The position numbers and the translations under genes are program-made. From JBAXLO01 sp037134755 (lineage in GTDB: Bacteria > Bacteroidota > Bacteroidia > Bacteroidales > JACABE01), in contig JBAXLO010000035.1 of assembly GCA_037134755.1 (NCBI GenBank), positions 1 to 28,597 of the forward strand: DNA of 28,597 bases. The letters are read 5' to 3'. The notes beneath the pieces are model-generated. The model was not told where the DNA came from and ran no database searches. It saw nothing but the letters and a program-made list of their open reading frames with translations. The stretch's first letter is position 1; each line of letters starts with the position of its first letter. Shown here one piece after another: positions 6,107-14,484 of this stretch.

Positions 6107-6523
6107 ATGATAAGTATTAATAACGTTAAATTATTAAATTTGCCAAAATTCGATGATCCACGTGGTAATCTTTCTTTTATCGAAGAATTTAAACATATAC
6201 CTTTTAAAATAGAACGTACTTACTGGATATATGATGTCCCAGGTGGTGAAATAAGAGGAGGACATGCATTTTTAAAACAGCAAGAAATTGTTGTGGCACT
6301 TTCAGGAAGTTTTGATGTTGTAATTAATAATGGAAAAGAAGAAAAACGTTTTCATTTAAATAGATCTTATTTTGGATTATACATACCAAATAAACTTTGG
6401 AGATCTATGGATAATTTTAGTACCAACTCTGTAGCATTAATTTTATCTTCAACATTATTTAGTGAGACTGATTATATACGTGATTTTAAAGATTATATCA
6501 ATTATGTCAAAGATGAAAAATAA
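6107..6523 (+). CDS. FdtA/QdtA-like cupin, probably a degenerate sugar 3,4-ketoisomerase
   Basis: Single-domain cupin of 138 residues, WxcM/FdtA type. Shared family features are LPKFDDPRGNLSFIE (12-26), YDVPGGEIRGGHAF (42-55), VVALSGSFDVVINNG and YIPNKLWRSMDNFS. Active FdtA/QdtA enzymes convert dTDP-4-keto-6-deoxyglucose to the 3-keto sugar and use two histidines in an HAH motif. Here the motif is HAF: residue 55 is Phe (TTT at 6269-6271). The next gene, its close relative, keeps HAH. The protein may therefore be a non-catalytic partner or have a different specificity. It starts 6 bases after capG and overlaps its paralogue. Confidence 0.85.
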   Translation: MISINNVKLLNLPKFDDPRGNLSFIEEFKHIPFKIERTYWIYDVPGGEIRGGHAFLKQQEIVVALSGSFDVVINNGKEEKRFHLNRSYFGLYIPNKLWRSMDNFSTNSVALILSSTLFSETDYIRDFKDYINYVKDEK

Positions 6524-6920
6524 TATTTATAATTGTGGAATTGTTGAGCTACCTAAAATTCATAATCGTGCTGGAAATATTACAGCTATTGAAAATTTAA
6601 TAAATATCCCTTTTAATATAAAAAGAGTTTATTACCTTTATGATGTCCCTGGTGGGGAAAATCGAGGAGGACATGCACATAAAAAACTTCAGCAAATCAT
6701 TATTGCTGTGAGTGGTTCATTTGATATAAAAATAGATGATGGTACAAATAAAAAAATTATACATTTAGATCGCCCTTATTTTGGTTTACATATTGTTTCA
6801 GGTATTTGGCGAGAATTATTAAACTTTTCTTCAGGTGCAATTTGTTTAGTGTTAGCTTCAGAAATTTATACTGAGATTGATTATATTAGAGATTATCAAC
6901 AATTTGTGAAATGGAAATAA
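6513..6920 (+). CDS. fdtA: FdtA/QdtA-like dTDP-4-keto-6-deoxyglucose 3,4-ketoisomerase
   Basis: Cupin of 135 residues with the catalytic-type HAH motif (H54, H56) in YDVPGGENRGGHAHKK, then IIAVSGSFDIKIDDG and LVLASEIYTEIDYIRDY. It should make the 3-keto sugar for Fuc3N or Qui3N synthesis; the sequence alone does not tell galacto from gluco product. The frame is open from 6462, but I chose the ATG at 6513 because it gives the usual short lead before LPKIHNRAG; ATG 6504 (138 residues) is equally possible. It overlaps the end of the first cupin and the beginning of the next gene, so translation is probably coupled. RmlA/RmlB, needed upstream in the pathway, are not in the window. Confidence 0.87.
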   Translation: MKNNIYNCGIVELPKIHNRAGNITAIENLINIPFNIKRVYYLYDVPGGENRGGHAHKKLQQIIIAVSGSFDIKIDDGTNKKIIHLDRPYFGLHIVSGIWRELLNFSSGAICLVLASEIYTEIDYIRDYQQFVKWK

Positions 6921-7855
6921 TTGAAGTTAAACCGAAAGAATATAATTTAGTATTTAATAACCCATATCATTTTTATGCATCTTCAGAGTTTAATTATTTA
7001 AATGAAGACAAATGTGAAAAAGTTTTTTATCTCTTTTTTAAAGACAAAAAAATAAGACTAGGCATAATAGTTGGATTGAAAAATAATTCTTTTTTTAGTC
7101 CTTTTTCTGCTCCATTTGGTGGATTTACATATATTACAAATGATGTTAGAATTCAGTATATTGAGCAAGCAATTGAATTATTATATATTTGGGCTAAAGA
7201 AAAACGTATAGAATCTATTAATATTACTTTACCTCCTGCTATATATAATGAAAGTTTTATATCTAAACAAATTAATTGTCTGTTTCGTAAAAAGTATGAA
7301 ATCACTAAAATTGATCTGAATTATGCATATAATTTGATTAATTTTGATATTAATTATTCTAATATTATTTGGCATAATGCTAGAAAAAATCTACAAATTG
7401 CTCAAAATTCCGGATTACTATTCCAAAAATGCGAAAGTTATAAAGAAAAGGAAATAGCTTACAATATCATAGTTAAAAATAGAAATGATAAAGGTTTTCC
7501 ACTCAGGATGAATTGGGAGCAGATTCAAGATACTATTAAAATTATTCCTTCAGATTTTTTCATTATCTATGAAAATCTTCAAATTCCTATTGCTTCAGCA
7601 ATTGCTTTCAATATTAATAAAAAAATAGTACAGGTTATTTATTGGGGAGATCTTTTTGATTTTGCCGGGCTTAAAACAATGAATTTCCTCTCATTTAAAT
7701 TATTTGAATATTATAAATCTATCGGGAAGGAAATTGTTGATATAGGACCATCAACTGAAAATTCATTTCCAAATTATGGATTGTGTGAATTTAAAGAAAG
7801 TATAGGTTGTCAAATAAATGAGAAAACCACCTTTGTTAAAATAATTTCAACATAA
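6911..7855 (+). CDS. GNAT/FemAB-like acyltransferase, probable N-acyltransferase for the 3-amino sugar
   Basis: Protein of 314 residues resembling the two-domain GNAT/FemAB-like proteins of Bacteroidota polysaccharide loci. It has SPFSAPFGGF near residue 65, a WHNARKNLQIAQNSG segment near 155, VKNRNDKGFPLRM near 190 and DIGPSTENSFPNYGLCEFKESIG near the end. No signal peptide or membrane segment. In characterised Fuc3NAc and Qui3NAc pathways the last step is done by a hexapeptide-repeat acetyltransferase (FdtC/QdtC), and none is present in the window. The position between the ketoisomerase and the aminotransferase makes this the likely substitute. Donor and exact substrate are unknown. It overlaps the preceding gene by 10 bases. 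Confidence 0.65.
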   Translation: MEIIEVKPKEYNLVFNNPYHFYASSEFNYLNEDKCEKVFYLFFKDKKIRLGIIVGLKNNSFFSPFSAPFGGFTYITNDVRIQYIEQAIELLYIWAKEKRIESINITLPPAIYNESFISKQINCLFRKKYEITKIDLNYAYNLINFDINYSNIIWHNARKNLQIAQNSGLLFQKCESYKEKEIAYNIIVKNRNDKGFPLRMNWEQIQDTIKIIPSDFFIIYENLQIPIASAIAFNINKKIVQVIYWGDLFDFAGLKTMNFLSFKLFEYYKSIGKEIVDIGPSTENSFPNYGLCEFKESIGCQINEKTTFVKIIST

Positions 7856-7945
7856 TGGACAAACATAAGTGTTTATCTATGATAGATAATTTAACTTTAA
7901 ATATATTTATAAAAACAAATAAAAAAGTTTTTTAAATAGTTTTAA

Positions 7946-7967
7946 GAGGAATTTTTCCTCATTTTTT
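7946..7967 (+). terminator. Possible intrinsic terminator
   Basis: Stem GAGGAA (7946-7951), loop TTT, stem TTCCTC (7955-7960), then A and six T. It lies in the 141-base gap before the methyltransferase gene, the first sizeable spacer after capG. The stem is short, so it may only attenuate read-through. Confidence 0.45.
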
Positions 7968-7996
7968 AGATATATTAACTTTATAATAAAATATAT

Positions 7997-8743
7997 ATGA
8001 GAAACTTAATTGATTATACTGAAAATTATTTAAAGCATCCTTTTGAAAATTATCAGATTTTTTATAGAAAAAAAAGGATTATCGAATTATTGAATTCTAT
8101 TGTACATCGAAACATTTTAGAAATTGGATGTGGGACAGATCCTTTTTTTAAATTTTATGATGATTTTAATAAATTAGTTATTATTGAACCTTCCATAAAT
8201 TTTTATGAAAATGCAATTCAAGAAGTCATAAAAAATAATTTAAATGATAGAGTAGTTTTAATTAATGATTTTTTTGAGAATTCAGTAAATCGAATACAAA
8301 AACCAAATTTTGATATTGTAATAATAAGTTGTCTTTTACATGAAATTGAAGATTTATCAATATTTCTTGAAACTCTTCAATGTTTAATACAACCTAACAC
8401 AATCATTCATATTGATGTTCCTAATGCAAACTCTTTTCATAGAATCTTAGCTTTTGAAATGGGAATAATTGATACTATTTTTGAGCTTTCTAATAATAAT
8501 TTACGGTTTCAACAACAAAAGGTATTTGATATTGAAACTTTATCTAATATAATTACAAATCATAAATTTAAAATTATTAATTCTGGGACATATTTTATTA
8601 AACCTTTTACGCATAAACAAATGTCTGATTTGATAGAAAATGAGATAATTAATAAAACTGTCTTGGATGGATTATATAAAATGATAAAATACATGCCTAA
8701 TTTAGGATCTGAATTATTTATTGAATTCAAAATTAATGATTAA
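7997..8743 (+). CDS. Class I SAM-dependent methyltransferase
   Basis: Rossmann-fold methyltransferase of 248 residues. Motif I is ILEIGCGT (40-47), the acidic end of the second strand is E64 in VIIEP, and motif IV-like FDIVIISCLLHEIED lies at 105-119. It contains HIDVPNANSFHR, typical of methyltransferases in polysaccharide clusters. The probable role is methylation of a sugar, or of a precursor in the 3-amino-sugar branch, since it sits between the acyltransferase and aminotransferase genes. The acceptor cannot be read from the sequence. A short hairpin with a T-run precedes it; its stop overlaps the start of the next gene. Confidence 0.8.
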   Translation: MRNLIDYTENYLKHPFENYQIFYRKKRIIELLNSIVHRNILEIGCGTDPFFKFYDDFNKLVIIEPSINFYENAIQEVIKNNLNDRVVLINDFFENSVNRIQKPNFDIVIISCLLHEIEDLSIFLETLQCLIQPNTIIHIDVPNANSFHRILAFEMGIIDTIFELSNNNLRFQQQKVFDIETLSNIITNHKFKIINSGTYFIKPFTHKQMSDLIENEIINKTVLDGLYKMIKYMPNLGSELFIEFKIND

Positions 8744-9857
8744 GTTTCTTGATTTAAAAAAAATTAATAATCAATATACAGAAGAACTTAAAAAAGTTGC
8801 TGCTGAAGTAATTGATTCTGGGTGGTATTTAAAAGGCGAAAAAACACAACTTTTTGAAAATAATCTCGCAAATTTCATTGGAGTTAAACATGCAATTGGT
8901 GTAGCAAATGGACTTGATGCATTACGGTTGATTTTAAAAGCTTATATTGAATTGGGCATTATGCAAGAAGGTGATGAAATAATTGTTCCTGCTAATACAT
9001 ATATAGCAACTATTCTAGCAATAACTTATAATAGGTTAAAAGCTGTTCTAATTGAACCTGATATAAATACTTATAATTTAGACATTTCTTTAATTGAACA
9101 AAATATTACATCACGAACACGTGCAATAATGGTTGTACATTTATATGGATGTGTATGCTGGAGTTTAGAACTTGAAAATTTAGCTAAAATTTACAATTTA
9201 AAAATAATTGAAGATAACGCGCAAGCAATTGGTGCAATATGGAATGGGAAGAGAAGCGGTTCTTTAGGTAATGCATCAGGTTTTAGTTTTTATCCAGGAA
9301 AAAACCTTGGAGCTTTAGGAGATGCTGGAGCTATAACAACAAATAATGATCAACTTGCGGAAGTGGTTAAAGCTTTGGGTAATTATGGTAGTAAAGAAAA
9401 ATATGTTAATATTTATCAAGGAGTCAATAGCAGATTAGATGAAATACAAGCTGCTTTTTTAGACGTTAAACTAAAATACCTTGATATAGAAAATCAAAGA
9501 CGACGTGAAATTGCACAGTTTTATATTGAAAATATCATTCATCCAGATATTTTTTTACCACGAGTTGATATTGAAAAAAATCAAATCAACAAATTAAAGA
9601 CATTTGTTTGGCATCTTTTTGTAATTCGTACTTATAATCGAAACAAATTACAACAATTCTTATCTAAAAATGGTATTGAAACTCTTATACATTATCCTTT
9701 CCCACCTCATAAACAAATAGCATATAAAAATTGGAATAAATTAAACTATCCAATTACTGAGAGAATCCACAATGAAATTTTAAGTTTACCTATTTACTCA
9801 AATATGTCTATTGAAGAAGTTGAAAAAATTGTTAATACAATAAATAATTATGAATAA
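8736..9857 (+). CDS. fdtB: DegT/DnrJ/EryC1/StrS aminotransferase (FdtB/QdtB-like)
   Basis: PLP-dependent sugar aminotransferase, 373 residues from the ATG at 8736. This ATG overlaps the previous stop and gives the family-typical start MIKFLDLKKINNQY; a longer TTG start at 8721 is less likely. Visible are GVANGLDALRL (about 55-65), VPANTYIAT (84-92), HLYGC (135-139), EDNAQAIGA (159-167) and the Schiff-base lysine at about residue 189 in FYPGKNLGALGDAGA, followed by NSRLDEIQAAFL. Given the ketoisomerase upstream, it most likely transaminates dTDP-3-keto-6-deoxyhexose with glutamate to give the 3-amino sugar (dTDP-Fuc3N or -Qui3N). Confidence 0.9.
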   Translation: MIKFLDLKKINNQYTEELKKVAAEVIDSGWYLKGEKTQLFENNLANFIGVKHAIGVANGLDALRLILKAYIELGIMQEGDEIIVPANTYIATILAITYNRLKAVLIEPDINTYNLDISLIEQNITSRTRAIMVVHLYGCVCWSLELENLAKIYNLKIIEDNAQAIGAIWNGKRSGSLGNASGFSFYPGKNLGALGDAGAITTNNDQLAEVVKALGNYGSKEKYVNIYQGVNSRLDEIQAAFLDVKLKYLDIENQRRREIAQFYIENIIHPDIFLPRVDIEKNQINKLKTFVWHLFVIRTYNRNKLQQFLSKNGIETLIHYPFPPHKQIAYKNWNKLNYPITERIHNEILSLPIYSNMSIEEVEKIVNTINNYE

Positions 9858-10776
9858 CTTACAATATACATTTACTATTTTTACACCATGTTATAATAGC
9901 GAAAAATTCATTCATCGAGTTTTCGAAAGTTTGAATCGTCAAACATATCGTAATTTTGAATGGATTGTAATTAACGATGCTTCAACAGATAATACAGCTC
10001 AATTAATTAAAAGATACATAAAAACTGTAGATTTTGATGTCCAATTTTTTGATTTGTCTAAAAATCAGATGTTAAGTAAGAATTTTAATTTAGCTGTTAA
10101 AAGTGCTAAAGGTTGTTTTTTTCTTCCAACTGGTCATGATGATGAATTTGTTGAAGATACTCTTGAAAAATTGCTAGCATACTGGACTGAATATGGATCA
10201 GATAAATTTTCAGGTATATCATGTTTGTGTAAAAATCAGACAGGCAATATTGTAGGTGACTTTTTCCCATGTTCTCCATATTTTTCCAATTATTTTGAAA
10301 TTATATATGATAAGAAAATAAAAGGAGAAAAATGGGGAATGACACGTACGGATGTTATGAAAGAATTTCTTTTACCTGAAGATATTGATGACTATATTTC
10401 CGAAGCATTAATTTGGGCTGGAATTGGTAGTAAATATAAAACAATTTATCTTAATGAACCCTTACGCATTTATTATATGAATGAACAAGGTTTTATTACT
10501 TTAAGTTCTTTAAATAAATATAAATTTAAATATATAAAAGGAATAAGATATCAGAACTTAATAATGATAAATAAATATATTTCTTTTATTAATGGAAATT
10601 ATAAAAGAAAACTTATTTTTTTTATTAATTATATTAGAATGTCTTTACATTCTAATATAAATTTATTTAAAATCATTAATGACATTGAAGGTAAGTTAAA
10701 TAAATTATTAACAATCTTATTACTTTTTGTTGGCTATGCTGTTTCAAAAAAAGATAAATTACAGAAAAGAATATAA
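9850..10776 (+). CDS. Family 2 glycosyltransferase
   Basis: GT-A type transferase of 308 residues. Nucleotide-binding start FTIFTPCYNSEKFIHRV (8-24), SLNRQTYRNFEWIVINDASTDN (28-48), and a metal-site segment GHDDEF (95-100) where many relatives read DADDE. No long membrane segments apart from a hydrophobic stretch close to the C-terminus (about 285-298). Overlaps the aminotransferase gene by 8 bases. Acceptor and donor cannot be assigned; as the first transferase after the amino-sugar genes it may add that sugar. The 3' part contains a perfect inverted repeat at 10629-10660. Confidence 0.85.
   Translation: MNNLQYTFTIFTPCYNSEKFIHRVFESLNRQTYRNFEWIVINDASTDNTAQLIKRYIKTVDFDVQFFDLSKNQMLSKNFNLAVKSAKGCFFLPTGHDDEFVEDTLEKLLAYWTEYGSDKFSGISCLCKNQTGNIVGDFFPCSPYFSNYFEIIYDKKIKGEKWGMTRTDVMKEFLLPEDIDDYISEALIWAGIGSKYKTIYLNEPLRIYYMNEQGFITLSSLNKYKFKYIKGIRYQNLIMINKYISFINGNYKRKLIFFINYIRMSLHSNINLFKIINDIEGKLNKLLTILLLFVGYAVSKKDKLQKRI
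10629..10660. repeat. Perfect 14-base inverted repeat inside a glycosyltransferase gene
   Basis: Arm TTATATTAGAATGT (10629-10642), loop CTTT, arm ACATTCTAATATAA (10647-10660), with no mismatch. It lies in the 3' third of the GT2 gene, about 115 bases before its stop, and has no T-run after it. The purpose is unclear; it might affect mRNA decay or be chance in AT-rich sequence, though three G/C pairs are included. Confidence 0.7.
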
Positions 10777-10916
10777 GATTAATTATATATCACTATTATG
10801 ATATTAAAAATAATAGGTGTAATGATTTCAAAAGTATTATATATTAATAATAATAATTTTTACAAATAAAGGATTAGATTGAATAACTAAATATACTATA
10901 TTAAACTGAAATTAAG

Positions 10917-12185
10917 ATGAACATTTATTTTTTTAATAAATTTATAATTAAAATTATACCATATTCAATACTTTTTGCTTTTATATTAATAAAGATTTTT
11001 GATCTTTCTTTTTATAATTCTCTAAGTATATTAGCTATTGTCTTTTTTTTTATATCAAAAGTATCAATTCCCTCTTTTCGTGTAAAGAATTATACAAATT
11101 ATATTTTATTATTTGGGTTATACGTAATTTTATCGGATGTGTTTATTGGGAAAAACTTTGATTTTTATAGAATGATTGTTAAAAATCGTTATCTTTCTTT
11201 TTATTGTCTATGTAATATTATTGAAAACACAAAACTTAAAAAGGAAGAAATTCTAAAAATGATTAATCCACTTTTTATATTAATTATAATTTCATTTATT
11301 GTAATTCTTATACAACAAATAGTTAATCCTTCTTTTTTAGTTAGAGTTGAAAATGAAAAATTAAATATAGAATCAACAAAAACTGAGATAAGATTATTTT
11401 CTATATTTACCTGGGCATCAATTGGTGATTTAGCTTTATATTTTGTTCCAATTTCATATCTTGTTACTAGTTATTTTTTAACTAAAAAGAAGTTTAATTT
11501 AGCTTTTCTTATCTTAATTCTTGCAGTTTTAACTATTTTTTTAAGTAAATCGAGAGGAACTTTATTAGCGGTTGTACCTATGTTTTTTTTATTTTCTTCA
11601 AGAATTTTAAATCTTTTTAAATCTAAATCAATCTTAAGTTTTTTAATATTATTAGTATTAATTTCTGGACCTGTTTATTGGTTGGGTACCTCGTTAAATT
11701 TTAATTCAATAATTGAAAATCGTATACTTGAATCTGATAAAGGGAATTTTGAAGATAAAACAGCATATACAAGAATAATAGCAATTCAAGCTTTTGTTAA
11801 ATTTTTCCCTGAAAAACCAATATTTGGTGCTGGTAATTCGAAATATGGAGTTGGAGGGACTGGTAGCTGGAACACAAATTTGGAAAATTTTCTTGGAGGA
11901 AGAAGTTCTCAAATACATGTGGGGGTGTTATCTCTTTTTTATCTTTATGGCATTGTGGGTGGTATTATCTATATCTTATTTTATTATAAATTAGCAAAAA
12001 GGTTTTATAGTACATCCAAGAGAACATTATTTTGGGGTACTTTTTGGGGAATTATGGTACTTCCGATTTTAAACCTAAGCATGGATTGGCTTGAACCTTT
12101 TTCAGCAGGAATTTTATTATGTATCGTTTTTAATAAATATCTTAATGACAATATTTCACAAGAAAGTGCATCTAGTTTTGCTTAA
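10917..12185 (+). CDS. wzy: O-antigen polymerase/ligase-type membrane protein (Wzy-like)
   Basis: Very hydrophobic protein of 422 residues with roughly ten to twelve membrane segments. A larger hydrophilic loop in the second half contains SRGTLLAVVP before it and the family-like KTAYTRIIAIQAFVKFFPEKPIFGAGNSKYG (given here in parts: TAYTRI, then FGAGNSKYG). This arrangement is typical of the Wzy_C/O-antigen ligase superfamily, which joins lipid-linked repeat units or transfers the glycan in the periplasm. The neighbouring flippase gene supports polymerase rather than ligase. It follows a 140-base gap in which I see no clear signal. Sequence identity in this family is low, so assignment rests on topology and context. 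Confidence 0.82.
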   Translation: MNIYFFNKFIIKIIPYSILFAFILIKIFDLSFYNSLSILAIVFFFISKVSIPSFRVKNYTNYILLFGLYVILSDVFIGKNFDFYRMIVKNRYLSFYCLCNIIENTKLKKEEILKMINPLFILIIISFIVILIQQIVNPSFLVRVENEKLNIESTKTEIRLFSIFTWASIGDLALYFVPISYLVTSYFLTKKKFNLAFLILILAVLTIFLSKSRGTLLAVVPMFFLFSSRILNLFKSKSILSFLILLVLISGPVYWLGTSLNFNSIIENRILESDKGNFEDKTAYTRIIAIQAFVKFFPEKPIFGAGNSKYGVGGTGSWNTNLENFLGGRSSQIHVGVLSLFYLYGIVGGIIYILFYYKLAKRFYSTSKRTLFWGTFWGIMVLPILNLSMDWLEPFSAGILLCIVFNKYLNDNISQESASSFA

Positions 12186-13536
12186 TCTTTATCAAAGACA
12201 GTTTAAACAGGGTAATATTAGATCAATAAAAGCAAAGAAAAATATAATTTTATCAATAGGTTTAAAAGGGATAAGTATTATTATTGGTCTAATATATGTA
12301 CCTTTATTATTAGATGTGTTCGATAAGGAACGTTACGGTGTTTGGCTTACAGTAAGTTCATTAGTTTTATGGTTTGGGTTTTTGGACTTAGGACTTGGTA
12401 ATGGGTTTAGAAATAAATTTTCCGAAGCAATAGCAAAAAATAATCAAAAATTAGCAAAAGAATATGTTAGTACAATATATATATCTTTAGGTGCAGTAAG
12501 TATTTGTATTATACCAATATTTATAATAGTTAATTCTTTTTTAAATTGGAATTTAATTCTAAATACTAATGTTGCTTCTAATGGGGAACTTTCGTTATTA
12601 TCACTTACAGTTTTTCTTTCATTTATTTTTAGGTTTGTATTACAATTGATTGGTCAAATACTTATGGCAGATCAACGTCCTGCATTAAATAATTCATTTA
12701 ATTTGATTGGTAATATAATATCACTAACATTAATATTAATTGTCGGGAAAATTATGAAGGTTCATTCTTTACCAATATTAGGTCTAATTTTAAGCATTTC
12801 TCCTGTTCTTGTTTTATTTATTGCAACAATTTTTTTCTTTAAAACTTATTATAAACAGTACTCACCTTCTTTCAAACATTTTAAAATTAAACATATAAGG
12901 TCACTATTAAGTCTTGGTGTTTTTTTCTTTTTTATCCAAATAGCTTCTTTAGTAATTAATTATTCTACAAATATATTAATTGCTCAGTTTTGTTCTATAA
13001 AAGATGTTTCTGTTTATAACGTAGTACAACGACTTTTTACAGTAGGGACTATGCTTTTTTCAATTGTCCTAATGCCAATGTGGTCAGCAATAACAGAAGC
13101 ATATTATAAAGATGAAATAGCATGGATAAAAAACTCAATGAAAAAATTATTCCGTTTAGCACTTCTTCTTTCATCTGTGACTTTTTTGTTATTAATTTTT
13201 TCGAAAGTTATATTTAAATTATGGATAGGCAATAGATTAGACATCCCCTTTTCTTTATGTGTAATTGAAGCACTTAGGACTTTAATTTTTATGTTTTTTG
13301 GCCCTTTTTCAACTTTCTTAAATGGTGTAAGTAAAATTAGATTAAATGTTTATATGACATTAGTTGAAACAATATTTTTTATCCCTTTGGCATATATAAT
13401 GAGTAAATATATGAATATGGGAATAATAGGAATTTTACTTGCTGCAATTATAATAGAAATACCTTTAAGAGTATGCCAGCCAATTCAATACTTTATGATA
13501 ATTAATAAAAAAGCGTATGGAATCTGGGATAAATAA
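12145..13536 (+). CDS. wzx: Oligosaccharide flippase (Wzx-like, MATE/MVF superfamily)
   Basis: Membrane protein of 463 residues with about 12 hydrophobic segments, which flips undecaprenyl-linked repeat units to the periplasm. The N-terminal region AKKNIILSIGLKGISIIIG and YGVWLTVSSLVLWFGFLDLGLGNGFRNKF is characteristic of Bacteroidota Wzx proteins. The frame is open from an ATG at 12091, but that would place 95 bases inside the Wzy gene and add residues not typical of the family. The ATG at 12145 gives the usual length before KAKKNI and a 41-base overlap. The following gene overlaps its end by 20 bases. Confidence 0.88.
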   Translation: MTIFHKKVHLVLLNLYQRQFKQGNIRSIKAKKNIILSIGLKGISIIIGLIYVPLLLDVFDKERYGVWLTVSSLVLWFGFLDLGLGNGFRNKFSEAIAKNNQKLAKEYVSTIYISLGAVSICIIPIFIIVNSFLNWNLILNTNVASNGELSLLSLTVFLSFIFRFVLQLIGQILMADQRPALNNSFNLIGNIISLTLILIVGKIMKVHSLPILGLILSISPVLVLFIATIFFFKTYYKQYSPSFKHFKIKHIRSLLSLGVFFFFIQIASLVINYSTNILIAQFCSIKDVSVYNVVQRLFTVGTMLFSIVLMPMWSAITEAYYKDEIAWIKNSMKKLFRLALLLSSVTFLLLIFSKVIFKLWIGNRLDIPFSLCVIEALRTLIFMFFGPFSTFLNGVSKIRLNVYMTLVETIFFIPLAYIMSKYMNMGIIGILLAAIIIEIPLRVCQPIQYFMIINKKAYGIWDK

Positions 13537-14461
13537 CAATGAACTAGATTTCCCATTAATAACTATAATCATTGGGACTAAAGATAGAGCAAAATTACTA
13601 CCACGTGCTATAAATAGTGTACTAAATCAGACATATATAAAATTTGAGTGTATTATAGTAGATGGAGATTCGCATGATAATACTAAAGAAATTGTACTGT
13701 CTTACGAGGATTCAAGGATTATTTATATAAGGTTAAGTCCAAATCCTGGTAGAGGAGAAGCTCTTAATTATGCAATGAAAATATCAAAAGGTGATTTTTT
13801 AGTTGTCCTTGATGATGATGATGAATTCCTTCCAAATAAAATTGAAAATCAAGTTAAATTGTTAGTCAAAAGTAATGATAAAGTTGGGCTAATTTATAGT
13901 TGGACAAAATTTTGGGATGATAAAAAAGATAAATTAGATGAAATATGGGAGAATAATATTGAAGGTTATGTGTTCCAGCATTTATTAGAATCTCAAAGTC
14001 TTTGTACTTTTCCAGCTATTATGTTTAAACGAAATGCTTTATTGAAAATTGGATATTATTTTAATCGTACAGCAATTGATTCAGATTGGCAATATGTTTG
14101 TAGAATATGCAAAGAGTTTGAAGTTATATTATATCCAGAGATATTACAAATTGTACATAGGAATCATTTGTATTTACGATTATCTAATCAAAATATTATT
14201 AGTAAACAAAGGCATATAGATTTATGTAAGTTCCATATAGATTTTCTTAAAGAGTTTCATGATGATTATAAAAAACATAAAAAAAAACAACTCGTTCATA
14301 TAATACCAATACTTCAATACAGTTCATATTTAAAACAATATAAATTATTTATAATATACTCTATAAAAGCAATTTTAATAAATCCGTTTTATTTAAATAC
14401 AAATATACAAATATTAAAAGGATTAATTAGAATATTATTTAAAGATTATTATAAAAAATAG
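13517..14461 (+). CDS. Family 2 glycosyltransferase
   Basis: GT-A transferase of 314 residues. Visible are FPLITIIIGTKDRAKLLPRA (12-31), SVLNQTYIKFECIIVDGDSHDNT (34-56) and the metal-binding LDDDDEFLPNK (98-108), plus a downstream FKRNALLKIG typical of the acceptor half. The GRGEALNYAM segment follows the usual layout. No membrane segment. The start overlaps the flippase gene by 20 bases; no other in-frame ATG is near. Substrate unknown. Confidence 0.87.
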   Translation: MESGINNNELDFPLITIIIGTKDRAKLLPRAINSVLNQTYIKFECIIVDGDSHDNTKEIVLSYEDSRIIYIRLSPNPGRGEALNYAMKISKGDFLVVLDDDDEFLPNKIENQVKLLVKSNDKVGLIYSWTKFWDDKKDKLDEIWENNIEGYVFQHLLESQSLCTFPAIMFKRNALLKIGYYFNRTAIDSDWQYVCRICKEFEVILYPEILQIVHRNHLYLRLSNQNIISKQRHIDLCKFHIDFLKEFHDDYKKHKKKQLVHIIPILQYSSYLKQYKLFIIYSIKAILINPFYLNTNIQILKGLIRILFKDYYKK

Positions 14462-14484
14462 AATTTAATAATATTTATAAAATT

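Noticed and set aside
8721..8735. TTG start for the aminotransferase
   Set aside because: The ATG at 8736 gives the usual MIKFLDL start and a short stop/start overlap.
12091..12144. Longer flippase start at 12091
   Set aside because: Would overlap the polymerase gene by 95 bases and add residues not typical of the family; ATG 12145 fits better.
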